Assembly (NCBI GenBank): GCA_038093515.1
Contig: JBBPSI010000001.1
Location: 496,001 to 560,000 of the forward strand
From: Butyriboletus loyo
Taxonomy: Eukaryota; Basidiomycota; Agaricomycetes; Boletales; Boletaceae
Reading direction: 5' to 3'
DNA: 64,000 nt
Part shown: piece after piece, positions 34,136 through 45,300 of the stretch
How positions within the stretch are numbered: position 1 is the stretch's first letter
Layout: every line of letters starts with the position of its first letter
Notes under the pieces: model-generated
The model's database searches: none
The model's input: the letters and a program-made list of their open reading frames with translations, nothing else
What the model was told of the DNA's origin: nothing
Position numbers and translations under genes: made by a program

Positions 34136-35321
34136 TTATCTGCGACGTCGTCCAGATTGAACTGTGGGATGAACATCACTTATCCATGAAACGTCTTTTG
34201 TATCCACGACACGAAGTCGTCGCGATGGATGTGGTCTGGAAACAATTATCGCGTTGTCTGCCAGCTGCACGTCATAAGTACGTTTGAAGTAGTCTTGTGG
34301 CAAGGGTCGAGGTATCAGAAGCGGAACCCTGCCCAAAAGCGCCTGATATCGCCGTCGAAGCCACCGAACTGGCAAATTCCCATCAAACGGGTTTGTGTCA
34401 GACGTTTTCTGGATTTCTTGTAGCCTCCTCTGCTTTCCAGGAGGGTCAGGTGTCCTCGAAGGGGATCCCGCTAACGCAAGCATCTCCTGGAGGGTGACAG
34501 TATTCTGGAAGCCAAAATTGAATGGATGATTTGAGCAGTTGTGTATGTTGGATTGAAATGCGGGATGTTCCAGCGATACTCGAAGAGGAGGGTACACCTT
34601 CTTCCATTCGCTTTTGAAGAAACGCCAGCGGATATTGTACTCGCGATGCCTGCTCAGTGGTCCCAAGAGCACTGTGTCTTCAAAATTCGATGTTGCGCGT
34701 CCCGGTAACCCAGGAGGTGAAACAAGGTGATGTTTTTGCAATGCCCTTGTCGTGCGCGAAATGCCCGAAGTGAGGAGAGCGGCGAGCTCCGGAGAGTAAG
34801 CAGGTGAATGGGTCTTCTCTTTTCGCGGGTTGGTGATGGGGAGAAGCGGAGCAGTGGGGTCCGAGAGTAAAGGCTATTTGACATTGTGAGCCTCGAGGAA
34901 GCGGAGATGGGGTCGGCACTCGTGCCTCTATCAATTCCCGACGTAACTTTCCTACCCTTCCATAGGCTATGTCAAGCATGCGATCGAAAGCGGTGGATTC
35001 TCCTTCATTGGCAGCTCGCAGCCGTTGCAAGTCCTGCGCCAAGATGCGGATGAGGCGAATGAATTTGCCATAACACAACAGCGCTCACCTTTGATACCCT
35101 CTTCAGCTTTTTCCTGCGAAGCTCGATCGACTTTGTTTTCAGTACTGAACGGAAGTCATCTGCGCCCTTGACGGTGAAAAAAAGACTGGTGCGCATCAGA
35201 TATAAGTAGGCAGGTGTGGCGAGGGTGCACACCGGAGGTAGGTATGTGGAAGTGCTCTAACTTGACGAAGGTAGGACCGATATAATGAGAAAATGTGTTG
35301 GCTTGACTCCGAGTTCATCAT
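34136..35321 (-). CDS. LYR-motif (complex 1 LYR family) protein
   Basis: The first exon encodes HIFSLYRSYLRQVRALPHTYL; the L-Y-R with following basic and Phe/Pro residues is the LYRM signature of small mitochondrial proteins that bind acyl-carrier protein and assist Fe-S or respiratory-complex assembly. Splicing continues to SFFHRQGADDFRSVLKTKSI, then LQRLRAANEGESTAFDRMLDIAYG. The remainder is longer than typical LYRM proteins: PAYSPELAALLTSG, then YNIRWRFFKSEWKKVYPPL and an Arg-rich end (LRRRYQALLGRVPLLIPRPL). Two adjacent ATGs (35321 and 35318) begin the frame. I cannot name the client complex. The long C-terminal part conserved after the LYR domain may define a specific fungal subfamily. 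Confidence 0.68.
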
Positions 35322-35345
35322 GAGTCCACCAGAAAACGACACCGA

Positions 35346-37596
35346 ATGCCAGCCGCCAGCAATTGCGCTCCACGCAACTTCGCTTGCTCAGTAGGTACAC
35401 AGCCACTGTCTACATTGTCGACCTCAGCTTGGATGGAGCGCTCGTCACCGTCCCGCACGATGCCCCTGCGCCTCGAGCCGTTCCCAGTCGTGCAGAACAA
35501 CATAAAGACCAACGTTGGTATTGGGCTCGACCGCCATTCGAGGACCCTCAGTCTCCCCCGCCAGCTGCATCATGCGACGTCCCCATCACCCACCGCACCG
35601 CTCCTACGTTTCCCTTCTTACTCGCGCCGTCCTTCCCAGGCGCACTCCCGCTCCCAGTCATCCTCCTCCTCTCCATCCTCCTCCTCTTCTTGTTCCCCCT
35701 CACCGATGCTAGACGCACTCCATGAAGCTCTCACCAACAGCATCTTGCCCTCTCCACCCCCCCCTGCCAGACTCGCTTCCTCTCCCTCGCCCTCGCCCTC
35801 CCACCCCCTTTCAAGACCGCCACCTCTAATATCCAGTTTCCGACACACCTCTCCTTCCGCAACCCCACCAACCACTTCGGGTTCCTCTGTTACTTTTACC
35901 CTTTCCCCATCGCCCTCGTTCGCCACCACTGTCTCATCTACACGTTCGTCCCTCGACACTCTCCGCTCGATCCATACATCCGCACTCCCTCAAATCCCCC
36001 CCTCCCCTTCTCTTCTCAGGCTGTGGTTCCCATCAGACTCTGGTACCGGCAGGGAGAGTGTAACGAGTGTGCTGAATGAATCTGATTCGCTCAATGGTGA
36101 TCTTGGAAAGAAATGTACGTCGTCTTCGTGCCGCATATCATTCAGCAATTGGCAGACTTTGATCTCCTAGTCCGCGCCCCAAATGCCCCTCTTGTTTTCT
36201 GCCATGGTCTCCTGGGTTTTGACTCTCTCACAATCGGGCCTGCTATAGCACCCCTACAGGTTTCTCATTGGCGGGGAATCAAGGAGGTTCTTGAGGCCAA
36301 TGGTTGTGAGGTCTTCATCACCCGTGTCCCCGCAACTTCTTCCCCGGTCGATCGTGCAAAGGTCCTTGAAAAGAAGATATCGGAAACATATCCCGGTCGA
36401 GACGTACATCTAATAGGCCATAGCATGGTACATTCTTCGCTACCAAACTTTCGTCAACTCACTCGTACATCAGGGTGGCATCGACTGTCGTTATCTTATT
36501 ACCCACCTCACCCAACGCACCTTCCGCGTCCTCAGCCTGACCACAATTGCCACGCCCCATCGTGGCTCTTCCTTTGCTTCCCACTTCCTTTCCCTTGCCT
36601 CTACTCACCTTCCAGCAGTCCTTGCTCTCCTTGAGTTTCTCCCAAATGGTGGCGGTGATGGCAAGGCATTCGAGTGTCTCACCAGGGAGGCAATGAAGGA
36701 ATTCAATGACAACACGCCGGATGTGGAAGGTGTAGGGTACTTCAGTTGGGGAGCCGAGTATGAACCTGGATTAATCGATACTTGGAAGTGAGTTTTCCCG
36801 TAACCGCCTTAGCAAGACACGGACATAGTTTATTATCCCTCGTAGGTATCCTCACTCCATCATAGCAGCACAAGAGGGACCGAACGATGGCCTAGTATCC
36901 GTACAGTCAGCACAATGGGGCACGTACCTTGGTACGCTGCGCGACGTGAACCACCTTGATCTGGTGGGTTGGACAGGTGGGCTTGCAGGCAATCTTACCA
37001 GCCTTGCAGGTAGGTGTTCCCTCCTCGATGACTTGTCGTATTGATATTCAACTGGACAATCAGGTTTCAAAGACATGCATGCATTTATTCGGGGAAATGA
37101 CATAGGGTTTAGTGCGGAAAGGTTTTACGGGGGTGTCGCAGATTTGTTGGCAGGCGTGGAAGAAGAGGAAGGATACGTTGTCGACGGGCGATGGGTTGGC
37201 TGGAAAGGCAGGGAAGAGAGCAAGAGAGTGACTACGGAGGTGCTCACGAGAACCGAGGAGCCTGCATCCGACAAGGCGAGTAGCGCGGATACTATACGAC
37301 GCACTACTTCGGATAAGGAAAGACAGAGGATGGAGGAAATACTGCGACCGACGCCCTCGCCTCCATCCCCTCGATCCAGTCCTTCGAGTCCCTGTCCTGA
37401 GGAAAGAGTGGAGGTGCAAAGATGGCGGTGCGATCCCGTTGCTGCTGAGAATGCCGGCCCTGTCCCAGAGTCTGTACAAGTCCGGCGGACGGCTGACTCG
37501 CAGAAGCACGAGGATGCGAATCTGTCAACTGTTCCCCCTCCCGAACCTCACACCCAGTCGCAAGCAAGATCATTTCCGTCGTTGCCACGCCTGTGA
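35346..37596 (+). CDS. Alpha/beta-hydrolase, triacylglycerol lipase-like
   Basis: The hydrolase part starts after an intron at about 36115-36160: FDLLVRAPNAPLVFCHGLLGFD (HG oxyanion motif), then RDVHLIGHSM-GGIDCRYLITHL with the GHSMG nucleophile elbow split by an intron (36428-36473), then TIATPHRGSSFASHFL. The likely acid and base are in EGPNDGLVSVQSA and RDVNHLDLVGW. This layout matches fungal secreted or membrane triacylglycerol lipases. The first exon encodes about 250 residues of Ser/Pro-rich low-complexity sequence before the domain, and a Pro/Ser/Glu-rich tail follows it. ATGs at 35346, 35433, 35460 and 35708 share the frame, so the start is uncertain; the first lies only 24 bp from the divergent LYR gene. 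Neither a signal peptide nor the substrate is clear. Confidence 0.78.
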
Positions 37597-38060
37597 CACG
37601 CTCAGTGACCTAGTTCTGCAACGTTTCTGCCAGTGATACCCCACCCAGATTTTCCGATGATCATGAACGTCGTTAACACATCAGTCAACATAACTATGAT
37701 ACTGTGAATTATAGCTACTTACCCACTACCAGCCAGCGGTTATACCTTAGAACGTTTCATCAATTAATCACCAGTCGAAGATCGATTTAAATATGCTGGC
37801 AGCGACTAGTACTATCGCCGGATATAGGCGGTCCGGTTTTTCTATGTGATCATGAGCATAGGGAAGGCGCCAAAGATATATTCTTAGGACAGATTTCAGT
37901 GTTAGGCATAGATGGGCCTGAGAGAAACCGATAACTTTTTGTATTTCTTATCACCATCAGGAATAGGTGGCATTCCGATTCAACCTGCACAGCGGCCCAC
38001 TGATGATACGAGTCCTCATAGTAACAGCAAGCTTCAATAACAGACTTAAAGTTCGATCGA
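37597..38060. other. Intergenic spacer between lipase and S-formylglutathione hydrolase genes
   Basis: The spacer is AT-richer than its surroundings. It presumably holds the lipase 3' end and the promoter of the downstream gene. I see no coding signal, repeat or RNA gene in it. Confidence 0.5.
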
Positions 38061-39386
38061 ATGGCAAACAGACTCGAGAGAATATCTTCCAACAGACACT
38101 ACGAAGGGACACTGACAAAGTACAAGTTCAAGGTGAGCTGTTGGAGCGTTCCATGCTCCTGTTAGATCGAGAGTCGCTAACGGGCCTGTATCTGGACTCC
38201 TGTATGATACATCATGATCACTCCGATAGTCCACTGTCCTTGGTGACCTAGATGCCCAGTTCAACCTCTTCCTCCCCGCAAATGCAGCCCATGGGAAGGT
38301 GCCCATCCTGATTTACCTGGCTGGTCTGACATGCACCGAGGACAATGGGTGAGCATTGTTCTCGACCTCTGGTAGTCGATGAACTTGTGTTTGTCATTTT
38401 TTCTGATCTTTTATAGTGCGCAGAAGGGTGGGTTCATGCGTGAAGCAGCAGCAGAAGGTATCGCTATCCTCTTCCCTGATACGTCTCCTCGGGGAGCTGG
38501 AATAGAGGATGAAGCCGCCTCCTGGGATTTTGGAGTCGGTAAGTCCGATCATCATCTTGAGGGATTTCAAGCTCGCTGATTAATCTATGCCACAACAGGC
38601 GCAGGATTCTATCTCAATGCCACTAGGTCCAAGTGGGCAAAGCATTACAACATGTTAGACTACGTCACGAAGGAATTACCAGAGGTCATAGACGCCGCAG
38701 GGATTCCTGTCGTATGTCGCCTGTCTCGCTCACGATTGATTGATAGACTCACTGGAGCTGCCGTCAGGACTTTTCTCGCCAGTCCATCTTTGGTCACTCC
38801 ATGGGTGGTCATGGTGCGCTTACCATCTATCTTAACTCCTTGACTGCGGGCACAAAGCGGTACCGTTCGTGCTCCGCTTTCTCCCCTATTTGCGAGCCAT
38901 CCGCCGTCCCATGGGGCCAGAAGGCATTCAGCGGGTACCTTGCTGGTGGAGTGGAAGAAGGGAAGGCGAATTATGATGCGAGTGTCCTTGTGGGAAGGGT
39001 GAAGGAAGCGATCAATGTCCTCATCGACTATGTGTGCATTTTTTCTATACCCGCTGTGGGGACTCAGAGGTTGATATGCTGATGCCGTGTTCCCAGGGAA
39101 CTGCAGATAATTTTCTCTATCAACTCCATCCTGAGGCATTTCTGAAGGCTGCGCGCGATGCCGGACACGATGAGGTTCAGGTTCGGGTGAGGTGTCATGA
39201 AGGGTATGATCATAGCTACTATTTTGTGCGTATTTTGTGCCATCTTGCGGACGGTTGAATTGACAGCATCAATAGATCTCGTCATTTGCATCAGACCACA
39301 TTCATTGTAAGTATTTCGTTGGTACGTGGGAACCTTGACTCGACTGATCACCGTCGATAGTCCATGCCAACTTCTTGAAGGCTTAG
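38061..39386 (+). CDS. S-formylglutathione hydrolase (esterase D family)
   Basis: The enzyme hydrolyses S-formylglutathione to formate and glutathione in formaldehyde detoxification. Joined exons give a typical family protein: YEGTLTKYKFK-STVLGDLDAQFNLFLP, then VPILIYLAGLTCTEDN (oxyanion region), GFMREAAAEGIAILFPDTSPRG, DFGVGAGFYLNAT, SIFGHSMGGHGALT (GxSxG nucleophile), FSPICEPSAVPWGQKAFSGYL, and the closing YDHSYYFISSFASDHIHFHANFL with the catalytic His. The first exon is 38061-38132 and the second begins at 38230; the last intron splits the Phe codon before HANFLKA. The N-terminus MANRLERISSNRHYEG suits a cytosolic enzyme. Confidence 0.92.
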
Positions 39387-39634
39387 TTACAGATGAAGTG
39401 GTAGTTGCTAGTGGATCTCACGGATTGTTGTACGAAATAAAGTTTCACGATACTCGAAAGTTAAGGACACGAGGTGACATATGAGGAGCCATCAGGCTGC
39501 CGCATGCAGGGTGTATTGCGAACTAACCATGCATCATCGGAAATGGATATACTTCGCAGCTAAACGAAAAACAAACATCGGAGCCAGAGAAGAATCCAGG
39601 GCGCGAAGAAAGCATCGACGATAAGTTGACGAGG

Positions 39635-41879
39635 TCATGATGCAACTGAGCGAATTCGTTCGCGGTACGCCCGCTCAAGGTCTGCAAGGTCTGAGGTAAT
39701 CCAGAGGTTCTTGAGAGCTGCGTATACTGTGGCGCGTTTCTTTGGATCAGGTATGAGGAGGTGGGTCACGAGATTTTTCGCTGTGGTAATGGCGTGAGTA
39801 AGGTCAGCACCAGGGAGAAAGCATGCACTGATGTACACATCGGTCATACGCAGAAAGACTGCCTGTTATCACCTAGAGACATGACCGAGGTACACGCCGT
39901 ACACGTACCATTTCTTAGGGAAGCCCAGATAGATTCACAGAAATAGACCGTTCCGTCCAGGATGCGTTGTTTCGTTAGTTCATCTTGGATGTAGGAGCGC
40001 TGCGAAAGTCCCATGAGATCCCCGCTACCTTTGATTTTGCTATCCTGTACATTCGAAATGATATCGTCGTCGCACATGTCTTTGGGGTCGCCATAATCAA
40101 AAGGATGACTACCCCTGCATGGTCATAGTCCAGGAAGACGTCACGGGAGATCAAAATTCAGCAGGATGGATCCCATGAAAGGGTTAGAGAAAAATGGCGC
40201 ACGTCAGCATTGCAAATATGACGATTCCTGCACTCCAGCAATCCGCTGGCATTCCCACGTAACCCAAATTTTTGTTTTCCAACGCACGTACACCTTCTGG
40301 AGGAAGATAGGAAATGGTACCGCAAACATGGAGGGTTTCTTCATAGGCTCTTGGACGGGCAAGACCGAAGTCGGCAATCTGGATGCGAGGGTAAGGACCA
40401 GGGGAGTGTAACAGAATGTTCTCGGGCTGTGTCGGAGGGCAGGCGTTGTGGTGAATACGTTTGATGAATGGAGGCAAGGGGGGAGAGAGTTGCCAGCGAT
40501 CAGAAGAAATGAGGAAGTCGTCAGCAACATCGATACGTGTTATAAGGATTGAAGGAAGGGTATTGACCTTCAAATCTGCGATTGGCATGCGTTAATCATT
40601 TTAAATCTGTGTACCGTCACTAGCAGTGTGGAAATGCTGAGGGCGGCACCACAGTAAAAGGACTGGATGTTACAGTAAGCTTACCACGATGTGAAATCAT
40701 TTTGTCATGCAAATACTGAAGCCCCTTGAGCATCTGGAATGTTATGTATTTTGCTTCACCTTCGCATAATCTACGTCGTGGATGATTTGTGATGTAGGTG
40801 AAGAGATCGCCGCCCGTTGACAGCTGAAGCATGATGTAGAGAAATTGTGCATCGTAGTCGAAAGCATAAACTCTGTTGATGTTTGGCTGGAATTGGATTA
40901 AACGGTGTAGTGTGTAAAGAGTAGGAACGCGTACGTGATGGAGAGATGTCAAAAGAGTGGCTTCCTTCATCTCTTTTTTCAGATCGTTGCCTCCCTTTCT
41001 GCGGACGATCTTGCATGCTACCTGGCGATGTGCAGATGTATCGAGAGCAAGATGAACAGATGCATAGCTGCCTGTACCAAGACAGTGCGAGGTGATACGG
41101 TACCGGCCCAAATCCTGGATAAACTGTCAGGAGGGTTCGAACCTCTTTGTCATGACATACTTTGAAAGCGTGGTGTTGAGAGAGGACAGTATGTTGTTGC
41201 GTAGCAGGCAGATGCCTTGAGTTTAGGATGCATTGAAATGCTAGATGGGAAAAATGTTGGGTTCGGCAGCGGAAATATGAAGGTAGATGAATTACCTTGG
41301 GATGCTGGGATCTTGAGCGTATCTCCATGCATGAGGATGGAAGAGGTCTTCCGGATTTTGTGCCCGTTTATCACCACACCATTGGTAGACAAGTCCTGAA
41401 GGGGATAGATAGGACACCCAAGGACAAGGAAGCGACAAGTACCTGGCACGATATAATGATTCCTCCCGCACCGGAGCGAACACTGGATAGAAGAGGTGAG
41501 CTGTGGAGAGAAACGATGAGATATTTGGACTTGCGCATATATCTTGCAATGGAGGCTAGAAACGACGATATCGGGGATAACATAGGAACTGTTCGTGGTG
41601 GTTAGTGGATGTACGAGGATGAATTATGGATGCAAACCAGAGTTTTGGGTTTCTGCCGATGGCGATGGGATTTCCGATGCTCAGCATAAGCGCTTAGAAA
41701 ATAGCGGTGAGTAGTGATGCGGAAATGAAGAGGGGAGGAGAACCTTCGGTGCGACCATCTAGGGTGGTGGTCAGGAGGCTGGCGCATACGTCCGGTGACA
41801 GATCTGCGACCGAGGGGGACAAGGAGGGGGCAGAGGGGACTGGCTGCGTGAGGGCATCGAGAGTTTGACGCGTCCTCAT
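39635..41879 (-). CDS. FHA-domain Ser/Thr protein kinase (Chk2/Rad53/Cds1-like)
   Basis: An N-terminal FHA phosphothreonine-binding domain followed by a CAMK-type kinase is the layout of Chk2/Rad53/Cds1 checkpoint kinases. The FHA part reads NPIAIGRNPKL, then VVSSLHCKIYA and DLSTNGVVINGHKI. The kinase has YRITSHCLGTGSYASVHLA (Gly-rich loop), RQVACKIVRRK (Lys), LSTGGDLFTYI, HRDLKPENILL (catalytic loop), IADFGLARP (DFG), CGTISYLPPEG (APE equivalent) and ADCWSAGIVIFAMLTG. The catalytic loop appears to be assembled from three exons, ending 40685, at 40575-40568, and starting 40426. The last intron of this set (141 nt) is in frame and stop-free, so a kinase with a 47-residue insert there cannot be excluded. 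The start ATG is at 41879. Function in damage signalling is inferred from architecture. Confidence 0.83.
40568..40575 (-). other. Probable 8-nt microexon in the FHA-kinase gene
   Basis: On the minus strand, ATTTGAAG is preceded by ...AATCGCAG and followed by GTCAAT.... With the G left at 40685 it encodes Asp-Leu-Lys, and joining to 40426 restores His-Arg-Asp-Leu-Lys-Pro-Glu-Asn. The upstream intron is 109 nt and the downstream one is 141 nt. The downstream intron is open in frame, so the microexon is less certain than the one at 9419-9426. Confidence 0.6.
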
Positions 41880-42370
41880 CGTGGACGACGACGAACATCC
41901 AAGTGCAGTCGCGTCGCGCCGATAAATGGGTGGTCACGTGCATATGTGGCTGTTCTGGGAAGCAGTGTGAGGGTTGCGAAGGAAACAACGCCCCCGCCGA
42001 TGGCCGCACGACGGCGCATGATGGCAGAGACGGCGAGCGGCGTGGAAGCTGCGCACCGTTCATGAAAAGAACAATGTGTATATTAAACAGTCTAGTGGAT
42101 GGAGTGAGCAACTTGCTTGGGCATGTCCGATCGCACTCGTGTTTAGGTGTTCCCACAATTGCCACGTCTAATCTCTTCCGTCTCCACAACGTACTCACTC
42201 GCTTTGGAGTGCTTTTCTTTCCTTCGTTCACCCTTTTTCCTTCAAAACGCTGGCTCGCCCTTCCCTTACACCCGCATAACTACATTTTTTCATACAATAA
42301 AACAGTATAAACTACACTTTTTCGAACCTTGCCAACCATACCGTCCATCCTCGGGAACAGAGCAAGGAGA
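41880..42370. promoter_or_regulatory. Divergent promoter of the FHA-kinase and Tea1-like genes
   Basis: This 490-bp spacer separates two start codons pointing outward. It carries GTCACGTG at 41933-41940, a GC-rich half next to the kinase, and a pyrimidine-rich, then AT-rich half (ACAATAAAACAGTATAAAC near 42291-42309) before the kelch gene. No coding exon is supported. Confidence 0.5.
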
Positions 42371-45300
42371 ATGTCCTTCTTCTCTAGGAAGAAGCACCCC
42401 AGTGCATCCCAGCCTGCTGCATCAAATGTCACCGTCGCCCAGACCCCGTCTCAGGCTCTCGCTCAGCTGACTGTCAAGGAGGCTCCACAACAGTCAAATG
42501 ATGCGTGAGTTCCTTGCTTTCCGTTTATACCTGTTCACTCAACTGTACCTGTCAAATTACCGTATGCCTCTAGTACGACTGCACATAACGGCCGTCCTCA
42601 GTCTCAGCAGCCACGCCAGCAACAAAATCGTGGCCCAGCCATAAATGCTGCTTCTCTCCCTTCGCAAACCTCCCCGCCGCAGCCCCAACAGCAGGCCCAG
42701 CAACAACCTCAACAACGTCCTGCATACCCTTGGTCCGCCCGCCGCCTCCTACTTCCGCCTCCTCTTGCCATGCCAAAACCTGGCGTAGCATCTCCAACTT
42801 ACCCTTCCCCCCCTCCGTTTCCTCGTTACGGCCACGCGCTTCCTGCAACAGCCACTGCTAACGGAGAGCTCTACCTCTTTGGTGGTCTTGTCCGTGAAGC
42901 AGCCCGCAATGATTTATACCTTTTCTCAACTCGAGATCTGAGCGCAACCCTCGTACAGACCGCAGGAGAGATACCCTCTCCCAGGATTGGTCATGCTAGT
43001 GCCATCGTCAGCAGCGTATTAATTGTGTGGGGTGGTGATACCAAGACGGATCCAATGTCCGATCCAACTGAAAAGCAAGATGATGGCCTTTATCTCCTTA
43101 ATCTTGGTGAGTGACTCCGAATTATATTGTCCACAGTCATCCAAAATGTACCACGCTTTGCTAAATTCTCCGTGTCTCTCACTTGGACAGTATCGAAGGA
43201 ATGGACAAAAGTATCCATGTACGGTCCCTCGCCACCGGGACGGTACGGTCACGCTGTGACCATGGTTGGAACCAAGTTTTTCGTCTTCGGTGGTCAGGTG
43301 GATGGAGAATTCTTGAACGACCTGTGGTCCTTCGATCTCAACACATGTAAGTCGTTTTTCCCAATGTTCTTCCGACAGACTTGATCACATAATCTCATCA
43401 TGACACCTCTTGCGTGCCTCGCTGCGTCTATATATTGCACTTGAATGTGGTACTTTGTGCCAAGTGAGGACTCAAACTCAGTGGGAACTATGTCAACCCA
43501 CAACTGCTGATCGACCAGCTCAACGGACCGGTCATATTTGTGTGACATATGGGGATCGTATCATCGTGTACGTTTCTCTTCATATCCTCTCAGCTATCGT
43601 TGACTCCATGTCATACTAGCTTTGGGGGTACCGACGGTCAATACCACTACAATGACACATGGGCGTATGATGTCAATACGCACAGATGGACAGAACTTCA
43701 ATGTATCGGCTTCATTCCTTCCCCGCGAGAGGGACACGCGGCAGCTGTGGTGGACGATGTCATCTACATCTTTGGGGGTAGGGGCGTCGATGGCAAGGAT
43801 CTGGGAGATCTGGCCGCATTTAAGCTGTCCAGTGAGTGATTTTTTTTCTGAGATATTGTTATTCCAGCCATGTGATGAGCGTCGGCGGCTGTCACGAAGT
43901 GGAGGCTGATCAAGCTTGCTACACAGACCAGCGATGGTATATGTTTCAGAACATGGGTCCTGCACCAAGTGCAAGGTCTGGTCATGCAATGGCCTCAATG
44001 GGAAGTAGAGTATTTGTACTCGGTGGAGAGTCGTTCACGCCTACAAGAGATGATCATGGGATAATCCATGTTCTTGATACTAGTTTGTCTATCATCACAT
44101 TATCTTACTCCGCATGACCCATTGACTTTTGTCTGTTTTCCTAGAGCATATCAAGTACCCCGAGTCCAACAAGGTGGCGCCACCCAATCCGAACGGAAGC
44201 ATGACCAACTTGGCTCGTAAATCATCTACAACGCCCTCTCCTTCGGGTGGGCAGCCTACACCGCCACCCACGCTAAATGGGACTCATGCAATATCCCCCA
44301 CAGCTGCTCAATCTGATACAGAAGATCTTCGCCGTGCAATGTCCCCACCCGGAATTCGTCCAGGCACAAGGACGCCAAATGGCACGATCGCACCCGCACC
44401 AGCCCAGAGTCCCGTGAGCACATCGAATCCGGGTACGAATACAAAGGTCAAAGCTCCAGTGCGTCCTCCACGAGACGAAGAGGACACCCTCGGAACCGAC
44501 GATGGGCATGCTACAGACACAGGAGTTACATCAGAGAGTGCGAATGGTGTATCGACGGGAACGAGAGCAACGGAACGAGCACCGACTCCGACAGATCCTC
44601 AGGCGCCAGCGCAGCGCGCAAGGAGCCCCACTTCGCTTGGGATTACCGGGAGGGCGATGTCGCCTGTGGGAGGCAGCGTTGATGGCCATGGACAACAGGG
44701 GCAGCCACCTACAATGACCACTGTGGCTATGAGCATGAATGGTGGCCTTGCTGCTCGCAGTCCTTCGCCTATCGTCGATAGGAGTAAGCCTCCACTGGAT
44801 GCGTTCTATCAGAGTTCTCCTGCCACTCCCTTGACCGACAGTTACACGCACTCACATGGCCATTCGCAGCAAAAGTTTGGGAGCACAGGCAATGTAACTG
44901 CTGATCTCATTCGAGATTACAAAGCAAAAGAAATGGAGGTAGAAATGTTGCGCAAGCGCGAGGCTTGGATGAAAATGGCACTTTTGAAGGCATTGCGGTT
45001 AGGATTTGTACAGGTGGACGAGGAATCCTTCGAGGCTGAGAACTGGAAGCTTGGAGCATCGGCCAGTGACGGGCAACCAAAATTGGCAGACATGATTTTG
45101 AACTTCAAACATTTCAAGACTCAAATGCAGGTGAATGTTTACTCTAAAGTTGCCTCCATCTCGAGTCGATCTTTCAATATATGGTCGTGGATTATTGTGA
45201 TGTATGCTGATGCAGAATACTTAGACGACGTTAGCCAATCAGGCGAGAGAAGCTTCGGATCGGATTACGAACGCTGAACGCATGAAATCGGGGGCCATTC

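Noticed and set aside
35618..35959. Minus-strand Glu/Gly-rich open frame opposite the lipase first exon
   Set aside because: It is the mirror of a Ser/Pro-rich low-complexity coding region and has no independent support.
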